Source: JBDHTS01 sp044220535 (GTDB lineage: Bacteria; Pseudomonadota; Alphaproteobacteria; Micavibrionales; Micavibrionaceae). Taken from it: DNA of 64,000 nt. Shown in pieces: positions 24,479 to 32,766 of this stretch. The stretch covers positions 1 to 64,000 of the forward strand of contig JBGAQU010000003.1 of NCBI GenBank assembly GCA_044220535.1, given 5' to 3'. The first letter of the stretch is position 1. Every line of letters begins with the position of its first letter. A program made the position numbers and the translations under genes. Below the pieces are notes generated by a model. The model searched no databases and was not told the origin of the DNA. It saw only the letters and a program-made list of their open reading frames with translations.

Positions 24479-26812
24479 ATGGCGAGAAAACCGGCCAATA
24501 ATCCGGGCATGCGACGTGAATTCGTGATCCATGATCGCGACCGCGAACCGCTGGATCTTGAAAACCCGCTGGATGAGCCGGCCATGCGCGAAACCTCCTG
24601 GGAAGACGATATCCCGAAAAACGAAATTCTCCAGCTTCTGGCCAAGATTGGCCAGCGCCTGCAAAAAAGCGAGGAAGAACGCGCCAGGCTGAACAAGGCC
24701 CTGTCCGAATACCGCGACATGGTCGACGCGCTGGAAAGCAAAAGCGAGCAAAGCGAAAAAATCTTCCTGACGCTGCAGGACAAGCTGGCGAAACAGGAAA
24801 GCGCGGAGGAAAATCTCCGCCGCCGCCAGGACGAACTGGAGCAAAAAGCGAAAGAACAGGCCGAACGCATTGAAAAGGCTGCCGCCCTCGCTGATAAAAT
24901 CGAAGAAGCGATGGAACAGCAGGCGCGCCTGAAAAACCGCCTGGATAAGATCACACAGGACAAGGCGCGTTTCATCCGCAAGCTGGAACGGATCGAAGAA
25001 ACTGTTGCCGAAACGCAGACAGCCCTGCAATCGAAAGCCATGGTGCTGCTGACCGAGCAGGGCAGCGCCAAAACGCCGGGCCTGCTCTCCGATCTTCTAC
25101 CCTCCCGCGGCGATGCCGCCATTGCCGCCGAACCCCGCGAACGCGTTTACGCTTTCCCGTGGCAGGACGCGCTGGAAGGCCGCAGCGGAATGATTCTCGC
25201 CAGCCTGGTCGCGCTGGGCGTCGTCGCCGGCCTCGCCTTTGCAGGCCTGCAGGCAATGAACGCCGCGCCGAAACAAACGCCGCCCACCGAACAGACGGCA
25301 TCGTCCGATATCACCGCACCGGTATCTACAGAACAGGCAACCGATGCAACACCATCCAGCTCCATCGACTCCGCAGGCCTGCAACCCACGCCGCGGTTTG
25401 AACAGACGCAACCTGCCCCCGCGAAGGATGCAGACTCAATGACGGAGGGCGAACGCCTCCAGCAATTCGAACAAAACCCGGATGAACTGGCCGCCGCCCT
25501 CAACAATATCGAACCCGGCAGCACACCGGAACCTGCGGCTGCCGCAGCAGAAGAACCGGAACCGCCCAAGGCTGAAGTCAAACCGGAACCCGCCCCTCCC
25601 GTAAAACAGGTCGAAGCAAAACCCGCGCCTGAACCCGCGCCGAAAGCCGAAGCGGCCAAAGCGCCGGAAAAACCAGCGCCCGTACAGGCTGACCAGGCCG
25701 CGCCCGCCGATAGCAGCTTTGATGTCGCAGCCTTTGTCGCGTCGCAGGCGCCCAAGGGCGCGCTGACCGATCGCCTGAAACCCGATCCCGCTCTGCCCGA
25801 TGCCGCGAAGAAGGTCGAGCAGCAGGCGTTTAACGGCGTGCCGGAAGCCCAGCACGATCTCGCCGCCATCTACACATCTGGCCGCAACAACGTGGCGGTG
25901 GATTACACTAAGGCCGCTGCATGGTTTCTGGAAGCTGCCACGCACAACATCGCCAATGCGCAATATAATCTCGGCGTTCTTTATCACCAGGGCATGGGCG
26001 TGACGAAAGATACGGAACTCGCCTTTAACTGGTACCGCGCCGCCGCCGCGCGCAACCATCCGGAAGCGCAATACAATCTCGGCATCGCCCATATCGAAGG
26101 TGAAGGCGCGCGCTACGATCCACGCCTCGCCACGCGCTATTTCAAACGCGCCGCGCAGCAGGGCGTGATGGAAGCGTCCTACAATCTCGGCCTGATCTAT
26201 GAGAATGGTTTGCTCGGCCAGCCGCAACCGAACCAGGCGCTCTACTGGTACCGCACCGCCGCCAACCAGGGCAGCCCCGAAGGCAAGGCCGCGATGAACC
26301 AGCTGGCGCGCGGCATGAAACTGTCGCCGCAGCAGATCGATAAAATCTACAACGACGTGAAGGCGACGGAGAAATCCGCGGGTATCGATATCAAAGCCAA
26401 GGATATTCCAATCCAGGACCAGACTCTGCCCGCGCCAGAGAAACATGCGGATGCCGCACCGGTTTCATCCTCCGCCACGCCTATGCCCATCTCCAGCGCA
26501 ACGCCGCCCGCACCGACAGATCCGGTTGTTGTTGCACAAATCCAGGAACAGCTGATCCGCCTCGGCCTGTTCCCCGGCCCGGCCAATGGCGTCATCAACC
26601 TCGTCACCGAAGATGCCATCCGCGCCTATCAGCGCCAGAGCGCCCTGCCCCAGGACGGTCGCGCCAGCCAGGCCCTGCTGGTGAACATGCTGTCGAGCGA
26701 ACTATCCAAACCGAAAAAAACTGCTAGCGTTCGCAAGCCCTCTTCACCGCCCATCCAGCCGGAAGCGTTAAGGCCGGACGATATGGCTGCGCCGGAGACA
26801 ATGCAGGATTAA
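24479..26812 (+). CDS. Sel1-repeat, coiled-coil and peptidoglycan-binding membrane protein (PodJ-like layout)
   Basis: The 777-residue protein has a cytoplasmic coiled coil (about residues 50-185), one transmembrane helix (about 236-256, MILASLVALGVVAGLAFAG), a Pro/Ala/Glu-rich linker, Sel1-type TPR repeats (about 450-600; motifs such as AQYNLGVLYHQGMGV) and a C-terminal peptidoglycan-binding domain (about 684-737; IQEQLIRLGLFPGPANG). This order, coiled coil inside, then membrane, then Sel1 plus peptidoglycan binding outside, is the one known from polar organising proteins such as PodJ. Sequence similarity beyond layout cannot be judged here. AGGA precedes the ATG. It probably links cell-pole or septum components to the wall (inference). 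Confidence 0.8.
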   Translation: MARKPANNPGMRREFVIHDRDREPLDLENPLDEPAMRETSWEDDIPKNEILQLLAKIGQRLQKSEEERARLNKALSEYRDMVDALESKSEQSEKIFLTLQDKLAKQESAEENLRRRQDELEQKAKEQAERIEKAAALADKIEEAMEQQARLKNRLDKITQDKARFIRKLERIEETVAETQTALQSKAMVLLTEQGSAKTPGLLSDLLPSRGDAAIAAEPRERVYAFPWQDALEGRSGMILASLVALGVVAGLAFAGLQAMNAAPKQTPPTEQTASSDITAPVSTEQATDATPSSSIDSAGLQPTPRFEQTQPAPAKDADSMTEGERLQQFEQNPDELAAALNNIEPGSTPEPAAAAAEEPEPPKAEVKPEPAPPVKQVEAKPAPEPAPKAEAAKAPEKPAPVQADQAAPADSSFDVAAFVASQAPKGALTDRLKPDPALPDAAKKVEQQAFNGVPEAQHDLAAIYTSGRNNVAVDYTKAAAWFLEAATHNIANAQYNLGVLYHQGMGVTKDTELAFNWYRAAAARNHPEAQYNLGIAHIEGEGARYDPRLATRYFKRAAQQGVMEASYNLGLIYENGLLGQPQPNQALYWYRTAANQGSPEGKAAMNQLARGMKLSPQQIDKIYNDVKATEKSAGIDIKAKDIPIQDQTLPAPEKHADAAPVSSSATPMPISSATPPAPTDPVVVAQIQEQLIRLGLFPGPANGVINLVTEDAIRAYQRQSALPQDGRASQALLVNMLSSELSKPKKTASVRKPSSPPIQPEALRPDDMAAPETMQD

Positions 26813-26831
26813 TTCCATCTAAAAAATTATC

Positions 26832-26948
26832 GTCATCCCGGCGAAAGCCGGGACCCATACGATATTCCAACCTATCAAACGGCAAACAATTTTTAGCCTT
26901 CAGTGAAATTTTAAACCGTGCATGGGTCCCGGCTTTCGCCGGGATGAC
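26832..26948. repeat. Long REP-pair element (117 bp)
   Basis: Two inverted copies of gtcatcccggcgaaagccgg flank an inner region that begins cccata and ends gcatgggtc. The inner left part resembles the long elements at 32459 and 50814. Located between the Sel1 gene and ispE, which are convergent. Confidence 0.85.
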
Positions 26949-26963
26949 GTTAAAATATAAAAT

Positions 26964-27860
26964 TCAATACCGCTCCACCCTGTTCAGCATCCCGGCCTTT
27001 GCCCACCAGTCGGGATGCTTTTCAGCGATGGATTCCGCGGCAGCGCCTGCATCCTCTTCACTCTCAAACAACCCAAAACACGTCGCCCCGCTCCCGCTCA
27101 TGCGGGACAGAAGGCATCCGTCGTAGGATTGCAGATCCGCCAGCACGAATGCGATTTCTGGTACGATTGTCACGGCGGCCTCAGTCAGACCGTTGCCGTG
27201 CCCTTCCAGCCATGACAGCAACGCGGCGCGATCCAGCCCAGCCGGAACAACCGACGGCATCGCATACGGCCCGCCGAACCGCCCGAACACATCCGGCGTC
27301 GGGCAGGCCATACCCGGGTTGACCAGCAGCACGGGCAGTTCCGGCAAATCCTGCACAGGCTCCAATCTTTCCCCCGTCCCCATCATCCGCACCGGGCGGC
27401 AGGCGAGGCACACCGGTACATCCGACCCGAGCGATAAAGCCAGCGCATGCAGCCAGGGCAGCGCCAACGGCGTCAGCCCCCATAAATCCATCAATCCCCA
27501 CATCACCGCTGCCGCATCCGCCGAGCCGCCGCCAATGCCGGACGCCAGCGGCACATTCTTATGCAGCGTGATTTTACAGGCCAGCGGCCGTCCCGCCGCC
27601 TCCGCCATGCCATAGGCGGCCTTCACCGCCAGATTGCCCGAGGCGCGGCTGTCATCCAGATCGGCAGGCCCGAAATCCCGCGCGAACGGCCCGGCCACAT
27701 GAAAGGAAAACCCTGTCCCTGGCTCAATCGTCACCCGGTCGCCGATATCCGCAAACGCCACAAGGGAATCCAGCAGATGATACCCGTTATCCAACCGCCC
27801 CGTCACAGCGAGAGACAGGTTGATTTTAACAGGCGCCAGAATGTCGATTTTTTTGTTCAT
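26964..27860 (-). CDS. ispE: 4-diphosphocytidyl-2-C-methyl-D-erythritol kinase
   Basis: The 298-residue protein is a GHMP-family kinase. It has the N-terminal APVKINLSLAVTGRLDNGYH, the ATP-binding PLASGIGGGSADAAA (about residues 100-114) and the C-terminal SRMSGSGATCFGLF. It phosphorylates CDP-methylerythritol in the non-mevalonate isoprenoid pathway. Length is normal for the family. It lies downstream of the TPR lipoprotein gene on the same strand, separated by a repeat element; this pairing is familiar from other alphaproteobacteria. Confidence 0.96.
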   Translation of the reverse strand: MNKKIDILAPVKINLSLAVTGRLDNGYHLLDSLVAFADIGDRVTIEPGTGFSFHVAGPFARDFGPADLDDSRASGNLAVKAAYGMAEAAGRPLACKITLHKNVPLASGIGGGSADAAAVMWGLMDLWGLTPLALPWLHALALSLGSDVPVCLACRPVRMMGTGERLEPVQDLPELPVLLVNPGMACPTPDVFGRFGGPYAMPSVVPAGLDRAALLSWLEGHGNGLTEAAVTIVPEIAFVLADLQSYDGCLLSRMSGSGATCFGLFESEEDAGAAAESIAEKHPDWWAKAGMLNRVERY

Positions 27861-27914
27861 GATATATTTTTATAAAATTAAAGTATTTTCTGATTTAAAT
27901 CCAATCTCATCATT

Positions 27915-28019
27915 GTCATCCTCCGGCTTGACCGGAGGATCCATGCGCTGGCTACGCATTTTTCTGAATTTGATTATCCGAACTATTGTATGGATCCTCC
28001 GGTCAAGCCGGAGGATGAC
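27915..28019. repeat. Palindromic repeat of a second type (105 bp)
   Basis: Inverted copies of gtcatcctccggcttgaccg flank a 45-base spacer. The tips (gtcatcc...ggatgac) are the same as in the main family but the hairpin arm is different (ctccggcttgaccggag). Lies between ispE and the TPR gene. Confidence 0.85.
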
Positions 28020-28029
28020 AAAATATAAT

Positions 28030-29844
28030 TTACCGCGTCACCGGCTCCGCCTTCATCTTTTCTTCTTCGCCCAACCCAGGCCCCGAAGGCGGCGCAGCAT
28101 TTGCGGCTTTCACTTTCCCCGGCGCGCCGAGTCCGTCTTTTAGCTTCACAGCAATCGCCTCTTTCAACGCCGCGTCATCCGGCCCGGCATTATTACGCGC
28201 ACGTTCCCATTGGAATTTCGCTTCCAGCTCCCGGCCCACGCGCCAGTAGGCATCGCCCAGATGGTCATTGATCGTGGCGTCATAGGGCAGCAGTTCCACC
28301 GCACGCTCCAGATGCGGGATCGATTCATCATACCGCCCCATCATATACATCACCCAGCCGAGCGAGTCCGTGATATACCCGTCCGTGGGCTTCAACGTCA
28401 CCGCCCGCTGGATCATCTGCAGCGACTGGTCCAGGTTGACTCCCTGATCCGCCCAGCCATATCCCAGATAATTCATCAGATAAGGATTATCCGGACGATA
28501 GCTCAGCGCGTCTTTCAGATCCGCCTCCGCCTTGCGCCAGTCGCCTTCGCGCTCATAGGCCATGCCGCGCGCATACAGAAGATACCAGTATTCCTCCGGC
28601 ACCTTGCCGCCAATATGCGTCGCCGCCTTGTTATAGATTTTCAGCGCGCCGCTATAATCCTCTTCCTGCCGGTATAAATCGCCAATGCGGATCAGGGATT
28701 CAACGTCATTGTTGTCGATGAACAGTCGGTTCAGCAGCGCCTTTGCCTCGCCATGCCGCCCGGCCTCGGCCAGCAGTTCGGCGGCGTGGCGCTGCGATGC
28801 CATATAGGACGGATTGTCCTTCGGCACATCCTTGAAATACTGGATCGCCTCATCATACCGCCCATTGCGCGCCAGCGTATCGCCCAGAAGCAGTTTCGCG
28901 TCGATCATGTCCGGCTTCAGGGCCAGCGCCATTTCCGCGAAGATCTTGGCGCTGGTATCGCTGTATTCCTGATACAGCACGAATGCCATGTCATACATGG
29001 CCAGCGCCGCGCCTTCGACCGGAGTCTTGATCTGCAGCGGCATCAGCATCGGCTTGATGCTGCCGTCATTTTTTTTCAGCGCGTCGATTTTTTTGATCAG
29101 CGCCATGTTCTTGCCCGTCTGGGTCAAAACGCCGTTATAAACAGCCAGCGCATCGTCGTTTTCGCCCAAGGCGGCCAGCAAATCGCCCGCGCGTTCGGCG
29201 TCATAGGTGCCAAGCCCGCCGGACTCGATAATCCGCTTCGTAAACTGCTTCGCCTTCTCCGGCTGATTCAGCATCAGCGCCATGCAGGCGCCGTGATACA
29301 GATGGATCGTCGTATCGTTGAATCCGGCCGTGTCCAGCTTGCCCTGCCCCGCCTTCACCCAACCATAGACCAGCGGCTTGATAAAGGATGTCAGATCGCC
29401 GTCCGGCATGATTTTCAGATATGTTTCTGCCTGGGCCGCATCGTTCTGCGCCAGCGCGTTGACGGACAGCACCAGCAGCGCCAGCCCGTTCTTCGGCTCG
29501 GCCTTCAAAACGGTCTGCGCCCGTTCCGCCGCGCGTTTCATATCGCCCGACCCAACCGCCAGGATCATCGACCGCTTCAAAAGATCGGCATTCCCCATAT
29601 CCCCTTTCAGCACGCGGTCCAGAAAACCGTTGGCGGTTTCCCAGTCATATTGCGATTGCGCGAAATGGCTGGACAGGAAATCGCCGGACGGCGTCCGCGC
29701 TTCGCGTCCCATCACCTCAATGACATCCTGCGGCATGCCGTCGGCGTTCTTCGCCTCTTCCTTCCCGGATTTGTCGGAGCATCCGGTCAGCATGGCGCCT
29801 GCCATCAGAGTCAGGATCAATGTGCGTAAAACTTTAACCTTCAT
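28030..29844 (-). CDS. TPR-repeat lipoprotein
   Basis: From ATG 29844 (an upstream TTG adds four residues) the 604-residue protein has a lipoprotein signal with lipobox LTGC at about residue 22. It is followed by many tetratricopeptide repeats, most recognisable in the second half (DAKLLLGDTLARNGRYDEAIQYF, ALSYRPDNPYLMNYLGYGWAD, TINDHLGDAYWRVGRELEA). The end is Pro/Ala-rich and charged. Such proteins are membrane-anchored scaffolds. This one regularly sits beside ispE and ETF-QO in alphaproteobacteria, but its partner is unknown. The C-terminal repeats form the segment usually conserved in this family. Confidence 0.87.
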   Translation of the reverse strand: MKVKVLRTLILTLMAGAMLTGCSDKSGKEEAKNADGMPQDVIEVMGREARTPSGDFLSSHFAQSQYDWETANGFLDRVLKGDMGNADLLKRSMILAVGSGDMKRAAERAQTVLKAEPKNGLALLVLSVNALAQNDAAQAETYLKIMPDGDLTSFIKPLVYGWVKAGQGKLDTAGFNDTTIHLYHGACMALMLNQPEKAKQFTKRIIESGGLGTYDAERAGDLLAALGENDDALAVYNGVLTQTGKNMALIKKIDALKKNDGSIKPMLMPLQIKTPVEGAALAMYDMAFVLYQEYSDTSAKIFAEMALALKPDMIDAKLLLGDTLARNGRYDEAIQYFKDVPKDNPSYMASQRHAAELLAEAGRHGEAKALLNRLFIDNNDVESLIRIGDLYRQEEDYSGALKIYNKAATHIGGKVPEEYWYLLYARGMAYEREGDWRKAEADLKDALSYRPDNPYLMNYLGYGWADQGVNLDQSLQMIQRAVTLKPTDGYITDSLGWVMYMMGRYDESIPHLERAVELLPYDATINDHLGDAYWRVGRELEAKFQWERARNNAGPDDAALKEAIAVKLKDGLGAPGKVKAANAAPPSGPGLGEEEKMKAEPVTR

Positions 29845-29880
29845 ATCCGCTCGCAATTGTTTCGTTCCAATCTCTCCGTC

Positions 29881-29948
29881 GCCATCCCGGCGAAAGCCGG
29901 GATCGGGTGACGATTACCCAACTCGGTCCCGGCTTTCGCCGGGATGAC
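29881..29948. repeat. Short REP-pair element (68 bp)
   Basis: Inverted copies of the REP core flank gatcgggtgacgattaccca, closely matching the inner sequence of the elements at 36770 and 41180. Lies between ETF-QO and the TPR gene. Confidence 0.9.
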
Positions 29949-29955
29949 AACAGTA

Positions 29956-31599
29956 TCACATATTCGTATAATTCGGACCACCGCCGCCCTGCGGCACGGT
30001 CCAGACGATATTTTGCGACGGGTCTTTGATATCGCATGTCTTGCAATGCACGCAGTTCTGCGCATTGATCACGAATTTCGGCTCGCCCTGCTCCTCCACC
30101 ACTTCATACACGCCCGCAGGGCAATATCGTTGCGCCGGTTCCGCGTATACTGGCAGGTTGAATTCAATCGGGATCGCCGGATCTTTCAGCTTCAGATGGC
30201 TCGGTTGGTTTTCCGCATGCATCGTGCCGGACAGGCGCACGGAGCTTAAACGGTCAAACGTCAACTCGCCATCCGGTTTCGGATACTGGATCGGTGTCGC
30301 TTCATCCGCTTTTTTCAACTGCGCATGGTCGGCATGGTTTTTCAGCGTGAAAGGCAGCATCCATCCGCCAATGGTCTGGAACGCGGCATTCGCCAGGCCA
30401 ACCCACAATCCCCATTTGAACCCGGGGCGGATATTGCGCACGCGATACAGTTCCGGCCACAGCCAGGATTGTTTCAGGCGGTCCGTATACGCCGTGCATT
30501 CCACGCCGCGATTGTCCTCGCCCAGCCAGTCAACCACAGCCTCCGCCGCGACCATGCCGGATTTCATCGCCATATGCGTGCCCTTGATCTTCGGCACGTT
30601 CAGCGTCCCGGCGGAATCCCCGGCCAGCAGACCGCCCGGGAAGGTCAGCTTCGGCAGCGACTGATACCCGCCTTCCGCCAGCGCCCGCGCGCCGTAGGAT
30701 ATGCGCCGCCCGCCGGTCAGGATGTCGCGGATTGCCGGATGGGTCTTGAACCGCTGCATCTCCTCGAACGGCGACAGATACGGGTTTTTGTAATCGAGGC
30801 CGACGACCAACCCGATCGACACCTGGTTGTTGTCGAGGTGATAGACCCACGACCCGCCATAGGTCTGCGAATCCAGCGGCCAGCCCACGGTATGAATGCT
30901 GCGCCCCTGGTGATGCTTTTCCGGCAGGACTTCCCAAATTTCTTTCACGCCCAGCGCATAGGTCTGCGGATCGCTGTCTTTCCGCAAGCCAAACCGGTTG
31001 ATCAGCGATTTCGCGAGCGAGCCATGGCAGCCTTCGGTGATGATCGTCTGCTTCGCATGGATTTCAATGCCGGGTTCAAACTGCGGCGTCTTCTCCCCGT
31101 GCTTGCCCACGCCCATATCGCAGGTCGCGACGCCCATCACCGCGCCGTCGGCGTTGTACAACACGTCCGAAACCGAAAATCCCGGATAAATCTCAACGCC
31201 CAAAGCTTCCGCCTGCTGCCCCAGCCACTGGCACAGATTGCCGAGGCTGCCTAGGTAATTGCCGTGATTGATCATCTGCGGCGGCGTCGGCAGGCGGATC
31301 GCTTTTTTCTTGGTCAGGAACAGGAATTTGTCTTCCGTGGATGCGACTGTCAGCGGCGCGCCCTTGTCCTTCCAGTCGGGAAACAATTCTTTCAATGCTC
31401 TTGGCTCGATACACGCGCCGGACAGGATATGCGCCCCGACCCGCGAACCTTTTTCCAGGACACACAGAGTCATATCCCGCCCTTTTTCCGCCGCCAGCTG
31501 TTTCATGCGGATGGCGCAGGCCAGCCCCGCCGGCCCGGCGCCGACGATCACTGCATCATATTCCATGACATGCCTGTCAGGGCGGATTGGTTGTGGCAT
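29956..31599 (-). CDS. Electron transfer flavoprotein-ubiquinone oxidoreductase
   Basis: The 547-residue protein starts with an FAD-binding motif (YDAVIVGAGPAGLACAIRM) and keeps the internal features of ETF-QO, including HTVGWPLD and GDSAGTLNVPKIKG. It ends with the 4Fe-4S domain (RYCPAGVYEV, then QNCVHCKTCDIKDPSQNIVW), with all four cluster cysteines present. It passes electrons from ETF, reduced by acyl-CoA and amino-acid dehydrogenases, to ubiquinone at the inner membrane. An internal ATG at 31566 is a less likely start. Divergent from the UDG gene. Confidence 0.96.
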   Translation of the reverse strand: MPQPIRPDRHVMEYDAVIVGAGPAGLACAIRMKQLAAEKGRDMTLCVLEKGSRVGAHILSGACIEPRALKELFPDWKDKGAPLTVASTEDKFLFLTKKKAIRLPTPPQMINHGNYLGSLGNLCQWLGQQAEALGVEIYPGFSVSDVLYNADGAVMGVATCDMGVGKHGEKTPQFEPGIEIHAKQTIITEGCHGSLAKSLINRFGLRKDSDPQTYALGVKEIWEVLPEKHHQGRSIHTVGWPLDSQTYGGSWVYHLDNNQVSIGLVVGLDYKNPYLSPFEEMQRFKTHPAIRDILTGGRRISYGARALAEGGYQSLPKLTFPGGLLAGDSAGTLNVPKIKGTHMAMKSGMVAAEAVVDWLGEDNRGVECTAYTDRLKQSWLWPELYRVRNIRPGFKWGLWVGLANAAFQTIGGWMLPFTLKNHADHAQLKKADEATPIQYPKPDGELTFDRLSSVRLSGTMHAENQPSHLKLKDPAIPIEFNLPVYAEPAQRYCPAGVYEVVEEQGEPKFVINAQNCVHCKTCDIKDPSQNIVWTVPQGGGGPNYTNM

Positions 31600-31682
31600 A
31601 TAGTGAGACTCTCAATCTTGCTCCCGCCAACTCTATCCTATAAGCATGGATAATCAAGACGTGGGCGGATGAAGCGAAGGGG

Positions 31683-32447
31683 TTGCTGGCAACTACTTCC
31701 TCTCCCCTCCGGGGAGAACTTACCCCCCCCCTGTCCGCCGTAGCCTTGGCGAAGGCGGATCACCCTAACCCTCTCCCCGGAGGGGAGAGGGAATTACTCT
31801 CCTCCCCCGAAATCCGCGCTGAGGCCGCCCGCCTCGCCCAATCCGCCCAGACCCTCGACGACCTCCGCGCGGCCATCGCCGCCTTTGACGGCATCACCCT
31901 GAAAAAAACCGCCACCAACCTCGTCTTCTGCGACGGCAACCCTGCCGCATCCGTCATGCTGGTCGGCGAGGCGCCGGGGGCGGATGAAGACCGGATGGGC
32001 AAACCGTTCGTGGGCGTCTCCGGCCAGCTGCTCGACCGCATGCTCGCCTTTATCGGCCTCGACCGGACGGTCGAGGACCCGGCCCAATCCCTTTATATCT
32101 CCAACATCCTGAACTGGCGCCCCCCCGGCAACCGCACCCCCACCGCGGCGGAGATCGAGGCCAGCCTGCCCTTTATCGAGCGCCATATCGCCCTGGTCCG
32201 CCCCAAAGTCCTGATCTTCGCGGGCACGGTCGCGGCGCAGGCCTTACTGGGCAGGACCGAAAGCATCTCCAAGCTGCGCGGCCGTTTGCAGGATTACATG
32301 CCCCGCACCGAAGGCATCGCCACTGAACTGTTCAAGATCCCGGCTTTGGCCACCTATCACCCCGCCTACCTCCTCCGCACCCCGTCCCAGAAGCGCGCGG
32401 TGTGGAATGATCTGCTGACCCTGCGCGAATATCTGGACTCTTTCTAA
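31683..32447 (+). CDS. Family 4 uracil-DNA glycosylase with repeat-derived N-terminus
   Basis: The 254-residue frame has the family 4 UDG core: [21 protein letters not shown] (uracil-binding and catalytic region), [14 protein letters not shown] and [10 protein letters not shown] near the end. It removes uracil from DNA. The cysteines of the 4Fe-4S cluster seen in many members are only partly evident (one in VFCDGN). The first 37 or so codons lie inside a palindromic repeat (31699-31791) and encode low-quality sequence ([17 protein letters not shown]). The TTG at 31683 has AAGGGG directly against it with no proper spacing, so the true start is unsure. Homologous sequence begins near [16 protein letters not shown]. 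Confidence 0.85.
   Translation: MLATTSSPLRGELTPPLSAVALAKADHPNPLPGGERELLSSPEIRAEAARLAQSAQTLDDLRAAIAAFDGITLKKTATNLVFCDGNPAASVMLVGEAPGADEDRMGKPFVGVSGQLLDRMLAFIGLDRTVEDPAQSLYISNILNWRPPGNRTPTAAEIEASLPFIERHIALVRPKVLIFAGTVAAQALLGRTESISKLRGRLQDYMPRTEGIATELFKIPALATYHPAYLLRTPSQKRAVWNDLLTLREYLDSF
31699..31791. repeat. Palindromic repeat of a third type inside the UDG 5' region
   Basis: cctctcccctccggggaga and tctccccggaggggagaggg form inverted ends. Between them tccgccgtagccttggcgaa is part of a second hairpin (tccgcc...ggcgga). The element overlaps the first codons of the UDG reading frame. Its shape is that of intergenic repeats common in this class. Confidence 0.75.
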
Positions 32448-32458
32448 CACCACCCGTC

Positions 32459-32600
32459 GTCATCCCGGCGAAGGCCGGGATCCATACACTCTTTCAACAT
32501 CACAGACGGCATGTCATGTCATAGAGCGCGCCCTATGACAGTTATCGCCTTTCGGTCCTGGCCGCACTCTCGCATGGATCCCGGCCTTCGCCGGGATGAC
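32459..32600. repeat. Long REP-pair element (142 bp)
   Basis: REP arms flank an inner region with its own hairpin (catagagcgc...ctatg). The inner sequence aligns, in opposite orientation, with the element at 50814-50956. It occupies most of the first half of the 319-base gap between UDG and slt; the rest of the gap is AT-rich without a recognisable site. Confidence 0.88.
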
Positions 32601-32766
32601 GGCAAATGGGGTCGAATTATTAAGAATCTACCCAAAAAATCCCAGTCTTAACCCTTTCAAACCGCAAATCTTAGCAAATTCAACCCATTGAAAAACAACA
32701 CCATTCCCCCAAACCCACCCCCTAATTTTGACTCTTCCCCCCATATCGGCTATTGAATAGGGCATT

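Noticed and set aside
25436..26446. A 336-codon frame antisense to the Sel1 gene
   Set aside because: No start site or motif; the Sel1 and peptidoglycan-binding domains on the + strand are clear.
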